Shown here: in pieces, positions 33,960 through 42,415 of the stretch | Position numbering within the stretch: the stretch's first letter is position 1 | How the letters are laid out: every line of letters begins with the position of its first letter | NCBI RefSeq assembly: GCF_026341815.1 | Contig: NZ_JAPENX010000001.1 | Location: forward strand, 6,448,001-6,512,000 | Length of the DNA stretch: 64,000 nucleotides | DNA from: Streptomyces sp. NBC_00572 | GTDB lineage: Bacteria; Actinomycetota; Actinomycetes; Streptomycetales; Streptomycetaceae | Direction of reading: 5' to 3' | The notes under the pieces: model-generated | The model's database searches: none | Told to the model about the DNA's origin: nothing | Seen by the model: the letters and a program-made list of their open reading frames with translations, nothing else | Program-made: the position numbers and the translations under genes

Positions 33960-35246
33960 AACCCCCGCCCGTACGACTGCAACCGGCTGCTTCAGCACCG
34001 TCAGGTCGGCGAGCGGGTCCCCTGCCAGGAGGATCGCGTCGCCCGCGTAGCCGCGGGTGAGGCGGCCCGCCGTACGGTCGATGCCCAGGAGGCGGGCGGC
34101 GCCCGTGGTCGCCGTGCGGATCGCGTCCAGGGGCGACAGGCCGGCGGAGTGCATCAGTGCCACCTCGCCGCCGATCGGGTCCACGACGCCGCCCGACGAG
34201 TCGGTTCCGGCGGCGAGCGGGACGCCCAGTTCGTGCGCGGTGAGGACCGCGCGCTTCAGGACCGGGAGGTAGGTGCGTCCGCGTTCGGCGAGGATCGGGT
34301 CCGAGGACTCCGCCAGGCCGGCGATGGCGGTGAGGGTGGGCGTGAAGTACGTGCCCCTGCGCCGCATTTCGTGCAGGGTGCGCTCGCCGACGAACGTGCC
34401 GTGTTCCAGGGAGCGGATGCCCGCCGTCACGGCGTCGTGGCAGCCCCGCTCGCTGTAGCTGTGGCAGAGGACGCCCTTGCCGCGCCGGCGGGCCGCCGCG
34501 ACGATCTCGGCGAGCTGTTCGCGCGAGTAGACCTGGGCGAGCGGGTCCTGCTCGGGGAGCCCGGCGCGTTCGTTGACCCGGGTCTTGATCACGTCGGCGC
34601 CCCGGGCGAGGTTCACCTCCACCACGCGTCGCAGGGCTTCGGCGGAGCGCACACCGTCCTTGAGGCGGGCGAGCGGGGTGAGGTCGGGGTCGGCGAGCAC
34701 GGTGTCGCCGAGGTTCGGGGTGACGAAGACGCCGGCGGCCTTCAGTCGGGGCGCGAGCGCGGGGCTGTGCCGGGCGAGTTCGCGGACGGCGATGTCCTGG
34801 TAGAACGCGGTCGAGCCGCTGCGCGCGCTGGTCACGCCCTTGCGGACGGCGTCCCGGGCCTCGGCGGCGGTGCTGAGGTGGATGTGGGCGTCCACCAGGC
34901 CCGGCAGGATCCAGCGGCCGTGGGCGTCGAGGACCTGGACGCCCTGCGGTACGGCGACGTCGCCCCGGCCGCCGGCCGCTCGGACGGTGCCGTCCTCGAT
35001 GACGACGACGGCGTTCTCGGTGACGTCGCCGGTGGCCGGGTCGAGCAGGGTGCCGCCCTCGATCACGAGGTGGCCCACGCGCGCGGTGCCACCGGAGGCG
35101 CGGCGACCCGGGGCGGCTCCGTGGTCACCGACGGCGGCCGCCGCCTGGCCGGCCGCGGCCACCGTGCCGGCGAGGGCGGCCGCTCCGGCGAGGATGCCGC
35201 GGCGGGTCAGCTTGCTGGAGGGCGGCGGGGTGGCTTCGACGCACAT
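33951..35246 (-). CDS. TAT-exported amidohydrolase (imidazolonepropionase/prolidase-like)
   Basis: 431 residues from ATG 35246, preceded by AAGGAG. TAT signal LTRRGILAGAAALAG. Metal-dependent hydrolase core with HxH in LVDAHIHLST, a carboxylated-Lys candidate in GADVIKTRVNE, His residues in GVLCHSYSE and SLEHGTFVG, and the Asp in AAGTDSSGG. The family includes Xaa-Pro dipeptidases and imidazolonepropionase-like enzymes; the substrate is unknown. Two operator-like sites lie in its promoter and a GntR gene lies upstream on the same strand. Confidence 0.87.
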   Translation of the reverse strand: MCVEATPPPSSKLTRRGILAGAAALAGTVAAAGQAAAAVGDHGAAPGRRASGGTARVGHLVIEGGTLLDPATGDVTENAVVVIEDGTVRAAGGRGDVAVPQGVQVLDAHGRWILPGLVDAHIHLSTAAEARDAVRKGVTSARSGSTAFYQDIAVRELARHSPALAPRLKAAGVFVTPNLGDTVLADPDLTPLARLKDGVRSAEALRRVVEVNLARGADVIKTRVNERAGLPEQDPLAQVYSREQLAEIVAAARRRGKGVLCHSYSERGCHDAVTAGIRSLEHGTFVGERTLHEMRRRGTYFTPTLTAIAGLAESSDPILAERGRTYLPVLKRAVLTAHELGVPLAAGTDSSGGVVDPIGGEVALMHSAGLSPLDAIRTATTGAARLLGIDRTAGRLTRGYAGDAILLAGDPLADLTVLKQPVAVVRAGVVA

Positions 35247-35284
35247 GGGTGCTCCTTGGGGGAGTGGGCCGACGGCTTCCCCGT

Positions 35285-35402
35285 TTTGTATACCAAGCTG
35301 AAGGTGGCGGACAAGGGTGGTGATCGGCTCATCCGGAAACACCCGTTCCGTACCGTCAATGCGCGCAGGGCAGGTGCGTGATTGCTCGTCTTGGTATACG
35401 AA
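35285..35402. promoter_or_regulatory. Paired inverted operator-like sites between GntR gene and amidohydrolase
   Basis: TTTGTATACCAA (35285-35296) and TTGGTATACGAA (35391-35402) are inverted copies of each other with one mismatch, each near-palindromic around GTATAC, about 94 bases apart. FadR-type GntR proteins bind such sequences. Two sites flanking the promoter would allow looping repression of the amidohydrolase gene. Confidence 0.6.
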
Positions 35403-35408
35403 TGACTC

Positions 35409-36164
35409 TCAGGGGCTCTCGGTGTGGTCCCCGAAAAGGGAGCGCAGGGCGACGGCCCTGCTGTCCCGTACGTGCAGCAGTGCGCTCGCCGCCGCCGCCT
35501 CCGTGTCCCCCGCGGCGATGTGGCGGTACATCTCGGCGTGCTGGGCCCGCATGTGCGCGGGCTCCTCGCGCAGACCGAAGACCAGCCGCAGCTGCCAGCT
35601 CAGCTGTTCCATCGTGCGGGCGAGCAGCGGGTTGCCCGACATGGCCACGAGGCTCTCGTGGAACGCCGTGTGGGCGGCCACCTCGCGGGTCGCCTCGTCC
35701 GCGGCTGCGGCCGACTCGGCCTGGTGCAGGGTGGCCTCAAGGGCGGCGAGCCCCTCGGCCGCGCCCGCCGCGCGCGCCCGCGCCGCCAGCCGGGCCGCCT
35801 GGACCGTGAGCGGCTCCCACACCTCGTACAGGTGCTCCACATCGATGCGCTCAAGCTGTCGTACGCGCACGCCGCTGTGCGGAAGCAGCTCAAGAAGCCC
35901 CTCGGTGACCAGTGCGCGCAGCGCCTCCCGCACCGGTACGCGGGACATGCCCAGCTCCTCGGCGACCTCCCGCTCGACGAGGCGGGCGCCCTGCGCGTAC
36001 CGCCGGTCGACGATGCGCTGCAGGACGGCCTCACGCGCGCGCGTGCTGAGCGGGGTCGGCGCCGACCCCGGGGCTGACGCCGCTGCCGAGACCGGGGCCG
36101 GTGCCGATGCCGGGGTCGCTGCCGAGACCGGTGTCGCCGAGCCGGTCCTGTGTCTGTCCGCCAC
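35409..36164 (-). CDS. GntR-family regulator (FadR/FCD type)
   Basis: About 251 residues from GTG 36164, or longer from 36266. An Ala/Pro-rich leader of about 35 residues precedes the winged helix (LVEREVAEELGMSRVPVREA, LLELLPHSGVRV). The all-helical FCD ligand domain shows EVWEPLTVQAARLAA and FHESLVAMSGNPLL, with His residues that normally bind metal. It likely controls the amidohydrolase downstream and possibly the divergent BCCT transporter. Confidence 0.88.
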   Translation of the reverse strand: MADRHRTGSATPVSAATPASAPAPVSAAASAPGSAPTPLSTRAREAVLQRIVDRRYAQGARLVEREVAEELGMSRVPVREALRALVTEGLLELLPHSGVRVRQLERIDVEHLYEVWEPLTVQAARLAARARAAGAAEGLAALEATLHQAESAAAADEATREVAAHTAFHESLVAMSGNPLLARTMEQLSWQLRLVFGLREEPAHMRAQHAEMYRHIAAGDTEAAAASALLHVRDSRAVALRSLFGDHTESP

Positions 36165-36351
36165 CTGTTCCGACCTCTTCCGTCGTGCGTTCGGGGTGCC
36201 CGGGGCGAGGATACGTCGGGCCGCCGACGGCCACCGGTCAAGCCGTCGGGGTCTGTTGGTCCGCACCGTTCGGGCTCGGCTGTGGTACTGCCTTACAGAG
36301 ACATCGTCATGTTTGTGATGAATTGCCGCATTGCCGTGAAAGGTGCCATCT

Positions 36352-38085
36352 GTGTCGCAGGAAGATCAGAGGCCGGACGGTCGCCGAACAGGCGCCGAAC
36401 GGGGTGGCAGGGAAGGGCTGCCGGTGACGGCGGACCTCCCGGGCCGCCCCGACCACCACCATCGCGCCCGTACCGACCGGGTCGTGTTCGGTGTCACCGC
36501 CGTCCTCACCGTGGCGTTCGTCGTCTGGGGTGCCACGGCCACGGACAGCCTGGAGAGCGCGTCGAGCGACCTCCTCGACGGGCTCATCCGCAACGGCGGC
36601 TGGGCGTTCATGCTGGCCGCGTCCGGCTTCGTCGTCTTCGCGCTCTGGCTGGCCATCAGTCGCTACGGCCGTATCAAGCTCGGCCAGGAGAGCGAGGGCC
36701 CGGAGTTCCGGACGGTGTCATGGATCGCCATGATGTTCAGCGCTGGTATGGGGATCGGCCTGATGTTCTACGGGGTGAGCGAGCCGCTCGCCCACTACGG
36801 CACCCCGCCGCCCGGCACCCACCCCGCGGACTCGGCCGAGCGCATGCAGACCGCCATGGCCACCACGCTCTTCCACTGGACGCTCCACCCGTGGGCGATC
36901 TACGCGGTCGTCGGCCTCGCCATCGCGTACTCCACGTTCCGGCGGCGGCGCCGGCAGACCATCAGCGCCGTGTTCGTCCCGCTGATCGGCGAGAAGGCGG
37001 CGTACGGCGGGCCCGGGCGGGTCATCGACATCCTGGCCATCTTCGCCACGCTGTTCGGCTCCGCCGCCTCGCTCGGGCTGGGCGCGCTCCAGATCGGCAG
37101 CGGCTTCGAGGAGCTGGGCTGGATGGAGAAGACCGGCACCGGGCTGCTCGTCGCCATCATCGCCGTACTGACCGTGGCGTTCGTCTTCTCCGCCGTGTCC
37201 GGTGTGGAGAAGGGCATCCAGTGGCTCTCCAACATCAACATGGTGCTCGCCGGGGTGCTCGCCCTGTTCGTGTTCATCGTGGGCCCCACCATCATCGTGC
37301 TCGATCTGCTGCCCACCTCGATCGCCGCCTACATCGACGACCTGCCGCAGCTGGCCGGCCGTACGGAGGCGACCAGTGGGGCGAACATCCATGACTGGCT
37401 GGGTAGTTGGACCGTCTTCTACTGGGCCTGGTGGATTTCCTGGACGCCTTTCGTCGGCATGTTCATCGCCCGGATCAGCCGGGGCCGCACGATCCGCCAG
37501 TTCGTCGGCGGCGTCATCCTGGTGCCCAGCACCGTCAGCCTGGTGTGGTTCGCCGTCTTCGGCGGTACGGCGATGAAGCTCAGCGAACAGGGCGACCTGG
37601 CGGGCGAGACGACCCCGGAGGGTCAACTCTTCGGCGTGCTGCAGGAGTTCCCGCTCACCGGCACCATGAGCCTGCTCGTGATGATCCTCGTCGGCATCTT
37701 CTTCGTGTCCGGCGCGGACGCCGCCTCGATCGTCATGGGCACGCTCTCCCAGCGCGGCGCCTTCGAACCCACCCGCCCCGTGGTGGTGTTCTGGGGCGTG
37801 GTGACGGGCGCGGTCGCCGCCATCATGCTCCTCATCGGCGACGGCCAGGGCGACGCCCTCGCGGGCTTGCAGAACCTCACGATCCTGGTGGCGGCACCCT
37901 TCGTCCTGGTGATGATCGGGATGTGCGTGGCTCTGATGCGGGACCTCCGCAAGGACCCGCTGATCGTCCGCGGTGAGGTGGGTGTGGAGGTCGTCGAACT
38001 CGCCGTGATCGCCGGACACGAGCAGTACGACGGCGACTTCGAGCTGAGGATCGGCCCCGGCACCCAGGACTCCGACGGGCCCTGA
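36352..38085 (+). CDS. BCCT-family betaine/choline/carnitine transporter
   Basis: 577 residues with 12 predicted membrane helices. The substrate-site signature is obvious: TVFYWAWWISWTPFVGMFIA followed by RISRGRTIRQF, and the glycine-rich MFSAGMGIGLMFYGVSEPL. It imports a quaternary ammonium osmolyte with Na+ or H+. GTG 36352 is favoured by GAAAGG (36338-36343); GTG 36343 overlaps that site. The C-terminal about 50 residues are acidic, as in osmosensing BCCT proteins. Divergent from the GntR regulator. Confidence 0.92.
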   Translation: MSQEDQRPDGRRTGAERGGREGLPVTADLPGRPDHHHRARTDRVVFGVTAVLTVAFVVWGATATDSLESASSDLLDGLIRNGGWAFMLAASGFVVFALWLAISRYGRIKLGQESEGPEFRTVSWIAMMFSAGMGIGLMFYGVSEPLAHYGTPPPGTHPADSAERMQTAMATTLFHWTLHPWAIYAVVGLAIAYSTFRRRRRQTISAVFVPLIGEKAAYGGPGRVIDILAIFATLFGSAASLGLGALQIGSGFEELGWMEKTGTGLLVAIIAVLTVAFVFSAVSGVEKGIQWLSNINMVLAGVLALFVFIVGPTIIVLDLLPTSIAAYIDDLPQLAGRTEATSGANIHDWLGSWTVFYWAWWISWTPFVGMFIARISRGRTIRQFVGGVILVPSTVSLVWFAVFGGTAMKLSEQGDLAGETTPEGQLFGVLQEFPLTGTMSLLVMILVGIFFVSGADAASIVMGTLSQRGAFEPTRPVVVFWGVVTGAVAAIMLLIGDGQGDALAGLQNLTILVAAPFVLVMIGMCVALMRDLRKDPLIVRGEVGVEVVELAVIAGHEQYDGDFELRIGPGTQDSDGP

Positions 38086-38101
38086 GTCACGCGCCGGACG
38101 C

Positions 38102-39391
38102 TCACGCCCTGCCCGCCGCCTTCTGGGTGCGGCGGGACAGGGAGTCGACCACCACGGCTGCCAGCAGGACCGAACCCGTGATCATGAACTGGACGGCGTT
38201 GCTGACGCCCATGATGTTCATGCCGGACTGGATGGACCCGATCACCAGCGCGCCCAGCAGCGCGGACCACACCGTGCCGCGGCCGCCGAAGAGGCTCGTG
38301 CCACCGATGACGGCGGCGGCGATCACGTTCATCAGGAGGTTGCCGCCGCCGGAGGTCTGGCTCGCCGACTGGATCTGCCCGGCGAGGAAGATGCCGCCGA
38401 CCGCCGCCATGGTCCCGGCGATCGAGAAGACGGACATCCGGACGAACGGCACGCTGATGCCCGCCCTGCGCGCGCCCTCGATGTTGCCGCCCACCGCGAA
38501 GATCCGGCGGCCGTACGTGGTGCGCCGGAGCACGAAGTCCAGCAGCACCAGCACGATCAGGAAGATCAGCAGGGCCAGCGGCAGCCCCTGGTACTGGTTG
38601 AGGATGTACGCCGTGGCGAAGGCGAGGGCCGCGATCACGACGGTCCGCAGGACGATCTCGGCGATCGGACGGAACGGCACCCGGGCCTTCCGGCGGCGCC
38701 CGGCGTCCAGGAGCGAGGCCGTCAGGAACAGTCCGACTCCGACGGCCGCCGTCACATAGGCGGCCGCCGGGCTGTGGTAGATCGTCGAGTACAGCTTGGA
38801 CACGATGCTCTCGCTCGGGATGTTGACGGTGCCGCTGCTGCCGAGCACCTGGAGCATGAGTCCGTTCCAGGCGAGGTTGCCCGCCAGGGTCACCACGAAC
38901 GCCGGTACGCCGACTTTCGCGAAGAAGAACCCTTGGATGAGCCCGACGGCGGCGCCGCCGGCGATGGCGACGAGCAGCGCGAGCCACTGGTTCATGCCGT
39001 TCAGGACGTTGAGTACGGCGAAGATCGCGGCGCACAGACCGCTGACCGAGCCGACGGAGAGGTCGATCTCGCCGAGCAGCAGGACGAAGACGATCCCGAT
39101 CGCGATCATGCCCGTGCCGACGATCTGCTGGCTGAGGTCGGACAGGTTCTGGGCCGAGAGGAACGTGCTGTTCAGGCTGCCGAAGACCGTCCAGATGATG
39201 ATCACGGCGAGCACGACGGGCAGCGAACCCAGTTCGCCGCTGCGCATCTTGCGCCGGAACTCGTCGAGATACCCCTTGACACCCTCCTCGCGGACGAGGA
39301 GACGGGTGTCGACGGCGGGCACGGCGCCGGGTGCCGGTTCCTGGCCGGCGTCGTCGGCGGCGGAGGGGCCGCGGCTTCGGTCGCGTCTCAT
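38102..39391 (-). CDS. xylH: Sugar ABC transporter permease, XylH type
   Basis: About 429 residues with some 10 membrane helices. Family segments include LLLGEIDLSVGSVSGL, FVVTLAGNLAWNGLML and RRIFAVGGNIEGARRAGI. ATG 39391 overlaps the ATPase stop by one base; GTG 39394 is an alternative. It forms the channel for the sugar delivered by the binding protein encoded at 40286-41374. It converges with the BCCT gene only 16 bases away. Confidence 0.9.
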   Translation of the reverse strand: MRRDRSRGPSAADDAGQEPAPGAVPAVDTRLLVREEGVKGYLDEFRRKMRSGELGSLPVVLAVIIIWTVFGSLNSTFLSAQNLSDLSQQIVGTGMIAIGIVFVLLLGEIDLSVGSVSGLCAAIFAVLNVLNGMNQWLALLVAIAGGAAVGLIQGFFFAKVGVPAFVVTLAGNLAWNGLMLQVLGSSGTVNIPSESIVSKLYSTIYHSPAAAYVTAAVGVGLFLTASLLDAGRRRKARVPFRPIAEIVLRTVVIAALAFATAYILNQYQGLPLALLIFLIVLVLLDFVLRRTTYGRRIFAVGGNIEGARRAGISVPFVRMSVFSIAGTMAAVGGIFLAGQIQSASQTSGGGNLLMNVIAAAVIGGTSLFGGRGTVWSALLGALVIGSIQSGMNIMGVSNAVQFMITGSVLLAAVVVDSLSRRTQKAAGRA

Positions 39392-40173
39392 CACTCCTCC
39401 TCCTGCTCGGCCTTGCGCGCCTGGCGGCGGGTGACGGCGCTGTCGGTGGCCCCCGTGATCGCGGAGATGATCTCCTCGGTGGTCGTCGAGCGCTTGTCGA
39501 AGAAGCCGTTGTTCCGGCCGAGGCGCATCACCGCGATCCGGTCGGCGACCGCCATCACGTCCACCATGTTGTGGCTGATCAGGATGGTGCCGAGGCCCTG
39601 CTCACGGAGCCGCTCGACCAGGTCGAGGACCTCCGCGGTCTGCTCCACCCCGAGCGCGGCGGTCGGCTCGTCGAGGATGACGACCTTCGGCGAGCCGATG
39701 AGTGAGCGGGCTATCGCCACCGTCTGGCGCTGGCCGCCGGAGAGCGAGGCCACGGGGATGCGGACGCTCGGGATGCGGATGGAGAGGGTCTCCAGGAGTT
39801 CGCGCGCCCGCTGGTCCATGCGGACCTCGTCGAGGACGCCGAAGCGGCGCAACTCCCGCCCCAGGAACAGGTTGGCGACCACGTCGAGGTTGTCGCACAG
39901 CGCCAGGTCCTGGTAGACGGTGGCGATGCCGAGGTTCTGGGCGTCGTGCGGCCGGCTGATCGTGACCGGCCTGCCCTCCCAGGTGATGACGCCCTCGTCG
40001 GGCGGGTTCACCCCGGCGATCGACTTGACGGCGGTCGACTTGCCGGCGCCGTTGTCGCCGACCAGCGCGACCACCTCACCGGGGTGGACGTCCAGGTCGA
40101 AGTCCTTGAGCGCCTGGACCGCGCCGAACCGCTTGGAGATGCCCCGGAGTGTGAGCACGGGTGACTCCGGCAA
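39391..40173 (-). CDS. xylG: Sugar ABC transporter ATPase, XylG type (single domain)
   Basis: 260 residues. Walker A GDNGAGKST, Q-loop VYQDLALCDNLDV, signature LSGGQRQTVAIARSL, Walker B VVILDEPTAALG, switch His LISHNM. Unlike E. coli XylG (two fused ATPase domains, about 510 residues) this has one, as is usual for actinobacterial xylose-type systems. It is coupled to the permease. Confidence 0.9.
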   Translation of the reverse strand: MPESPVLTLRGISKRFGAVQALKDFDLDVHPGEVVALVGDNGAGKSTAVKSIAGVNPPDEGVITWEGRPVTISRPHDAQNLGIATVYQDLALCDNLDVVANLFLGRELRRFGVLDEVRMDQRARELLETLSIRIPSVRIPVASLSGGQRQTVAIARSLIGSPKVVILDEPTAALGVEQTAEVLDLVERLREQGLGTILISHNMVDVMAVADRIAVMRLGRNNGFFDKRSTTTEEIISAITGATDSAVTRRQARKAEQEEE

Positions 40174-40285
40174 AGGAACCGCCTCCTCCGCTCGCCCGCT
40201 CGCGCGGGTCCGAGCCCCGCCGGGACGGCAGTCGCCCGGGCGGGTCGTCCCGGGCCGAAGCGCCCGGGACGGAAACGCCGTGCCG

Positions 40286-41374
40286 CTACTGGAGGCCGGC
40301 CTCCTTGCAGGCAGCGGCGTACGTCGGGGTGCAGATCTCCTGAACCGTGTACAGGCCGTCCTTCACGACGGTGTCCTTGATGTTGGTCTTGTCGACCACG
40401 ACCGGCGTGAGCAGGTTGGCCGGGACCTTCTGGCCACTGCCGCTGGTGACGGTGGTGGGTACCAGATCGGCCGGCAGCGGCTTGCCCTCGGCGAAGTCGA
40501 CGGCCATCGTGGCCGCGATGTCCGCCTCCGGCTTGTACGGCTTCATGATGGTGATCGTCTGGGTGCCGAGCAGGATCCGCTGGATCGCGTCGAGCTGGGC
40601 GTCCTGGCCGGTCAGCGGCACGTTCATGCCCGCCGACTTCAGGGCGGTGGCGATACCGGCGGCCAGTCCGTCGTTGGCCGAGTAGACACCGACGATCTTG
40701 TCCTTGCCCAGGGCGCTGATCGCACCGGACATCTGCTGGTTGGCGTTGTTCGGGTCCCAGTTCGGTGTGTCGTACTCCTTGCCGATCTCCACCTTGCCGT
40801 CCAGGACCGAATGCGCGCCGGCCTTGAACTCCGCCGCGTTCGGGTCGGTCGGCGACCCGTTGTGCATCACGATCACGCCGCTCCCGGCCTTGTCGCCGAG
40901 CGCGTCGAGGAGCGCCTGGCCCTGAAGCTCGCCCACCTTGCGGTTGTCGTACGAGACGTACGAGTCGACCGGGCCCTGCGCGAGACGGTCGTACGCGACG
41001 ACCTTCACGCCCGCGTCATGGGCCTTCTGAACGGAGGACTGGATCGACTTGGCGTCCACGGCGTCCAGGATCAGGACCTTGTCGCCCTTGGCGAGCGCCG
41101 TGTTCACCTGCTGCTGCTGGGTGGTGGCGCTCTCGGCGGCGTTGTAGTAGTCGATCTGGGCGTCGGGCGCCAGTTCCTTGATCTTGGCCTCGATGTACGG
41201 CCGGTCGAACTTCTCGTACCGCGTGGTCTTGCTCTCCGGCAGCAGCAGGCCGATCTTCACGTCTTGCCGCGCCGAATCCGCGCCCGGCTGGACGGCCCCG
41301 CTGGTCGCCACTGCGCCCAGGCAGAGGGCGGTGGCTCCGGCCAGGGCTATCGCGCCCCGCAATGTACGGGTCAT
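40286..41374 (-). CDS. xylF: Periplasmic-type sugar-binding protein, XylF type
   Basis: 362 residues from ATG 41374 with AAGGAG upstream. Export signal MTRTLRGAIALAGATALCLG; the Cys is not in a good lipobox. The mature protein is a type I periplasmic-binding fold: KIGLLLPESKTTRYEKFDRP, AHDAGVKVVAYDRLAQGP and SYVSYDNRKVGELQGQAL match xylose-binding proteins. D-xylose is the best guess; related sugars are possible. First gene of the operon; the 112-base gap before the ATPase gene may contain a processing hairpin. Confidence 0.9.
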   Translation of the reverse strand: MTRTLRGAIALAGATALCLGAVATSGAVQPGADSARQDVKIGLLLPESKTTRYEKFDRPYIEAKIKELAPDAQIDYYNAAESATTQQQQVNTALAKGDKVLILDAVDAKSIQSSVQKAHDAGVKVVAYDRLAQGPVDSYVSYDNRKVGELQGQALLDALGDKAGSGVIVMHNGSPTDPNAAEFKAGAHSVLDGKVEIGKEYDTPNWDPNNANQQMSGAISALGKDKIVGVYSANDGLAAGIATALKSAGMNVPLTGQDAQLDAIQRILLGTQTITIMKPYKPEADIAATMAVDFAEGKPLPADLVPTTVTSGSGQKVPANLLTPVVVDKTNIKDTVVKDGLYTVQEICTPTYAAACKEAGLQ

Positions 41375-41623
41375 GGGAGGCTCCTTCCGTACTCCGCCTT
41401 CCCGCCGCTGATGAGTGCGGGACGCAGGAGGCACATGCGGCCTATATATCGACATTAGCGTCAAGCTGAGGACCGGCAAGCGGGTGAACCGGCTCCGGCC
41501 CGGCGGCCGTACCACCCCGGACACGGGATCGCAGGTCGGGCCGGTGCGTGCCGTCCACGGACGCATCAGTGCAGGTCGGGCCCGGTTCGTGCGCCGACGT
41601 CTCCGGTGCGGCACCCTGTCGGC

Positions 41624-42388
41624 ATGCCGAATCCGCATACGCTCAGTTCTCAGGATCCGGTGGCCGTCGCCGTCACCGAGGCCATCGTCACCGGCGACCT
41701 CGACGCCCTCCGCGGGCTGCTCGCCGAGCATCCCGGACTCGCCCGGGCCCGGGTCGTCGAGGAACGGGAGGGCTGCGGCCCGGGTGGCCGGAGCCTGCTG
41801 CACCTGGCCACCGACTGGCCGGGCAACCGGCCGCGCGGACCCGAGACCGTCGCCGTCCTCGTCACGGCCGGAGCCGATCCGGACGCCCGCTTCACCGGGG
41901 CCCACCGGGAGACGCCCCTGCACTGGGCGGCGAGCAACGACGACGTCCCCATGATCGACGCGCTCGTCGCCGCCGGAGCCGACATCGAGGCCGACGGATC
42001 CGTCATCGCCGGCGGTACGCCGCTGGCCGACGCCCGCGCCTTCGGGCAGTGGCGCGCGGCCCGCCGACTGCTCGAACTGGGCGCCCGCCCCACCTTCCAG
42101 GACGCCGCGACCCTCGGCCTCCTCGACCTGGTCGAGGCCCGCCTCACCACCGACCCCGCCCCCTCGCCCGAGGAGATCACCCAGGCGTTCTGGGGCGCGT
42201 GCCAGGGCGACCGGCTCCCCGTCGCCGTACGACTCCTGGAATCCGGCGCAGACCTCGACTGGATCGGCTGGAACGACCTCACCCCGCTCGACATCGCCCG
42301 CGCGGAGAAGGCCGAGGAGGTCGTCGGCTGGCTGACGGCGCAGGGCGCACGGACCCGCGCGGAGCGCGCGGCGGCCGACGGGAGCTGA
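41624..42388 (+). CDS. Ankyrin-repeat protein
   Basis: 254 residues. At least three ankyrin-type repeats are visible: RSLLHLATDWPG...LLVTAGADP-like units, ETPLHWAASNDDVPMIDALV and NDLTPLDIARAEKAEEVV, each ending in an (A)GAD/GAR turn. It is a protein-protein interaction scaffold without an enzymatic domain or membrane segment. ATG 41624 is preferred to GTG 41606. It stands alone between the sugar operon and the nitrate reductase gene, convergent with the latter. Confidence 0.87.
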   Translation: MPNPHTLSSQDPVAVAVTEAIVTGDLDALRGLLAEHPGLARARVVEEREGCGPGGRSLLHLATDWPGNRPRGPETVAVLVTAGADPDARFTGAHRETPLHWAASNDDVPMIDALVAAGADIEADGSVIAGGTPLADARAFGQWRAARRLLELGARPTFQDAATLGLLDLVEARLTTDPAPSPEEITQAFWGACQGDRLPVAVRLLESGADLDWIGWNDLTPLDIARAEKAEEVVGWLTAQGARTRAERAAADGS

Positions 42389-42415
42389 GCCCGGCCGCCG
42401 CTCCTCCACCGGGCC

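Noticed and set aside
40286..42409. A 707-residue frame extending the sugar-binding protein upstream
   Set aside because: The extra N-terminal part is opposite the ankyrin gene and low-complexity; the real start has a ribosome-binding site and export signal at 41374.
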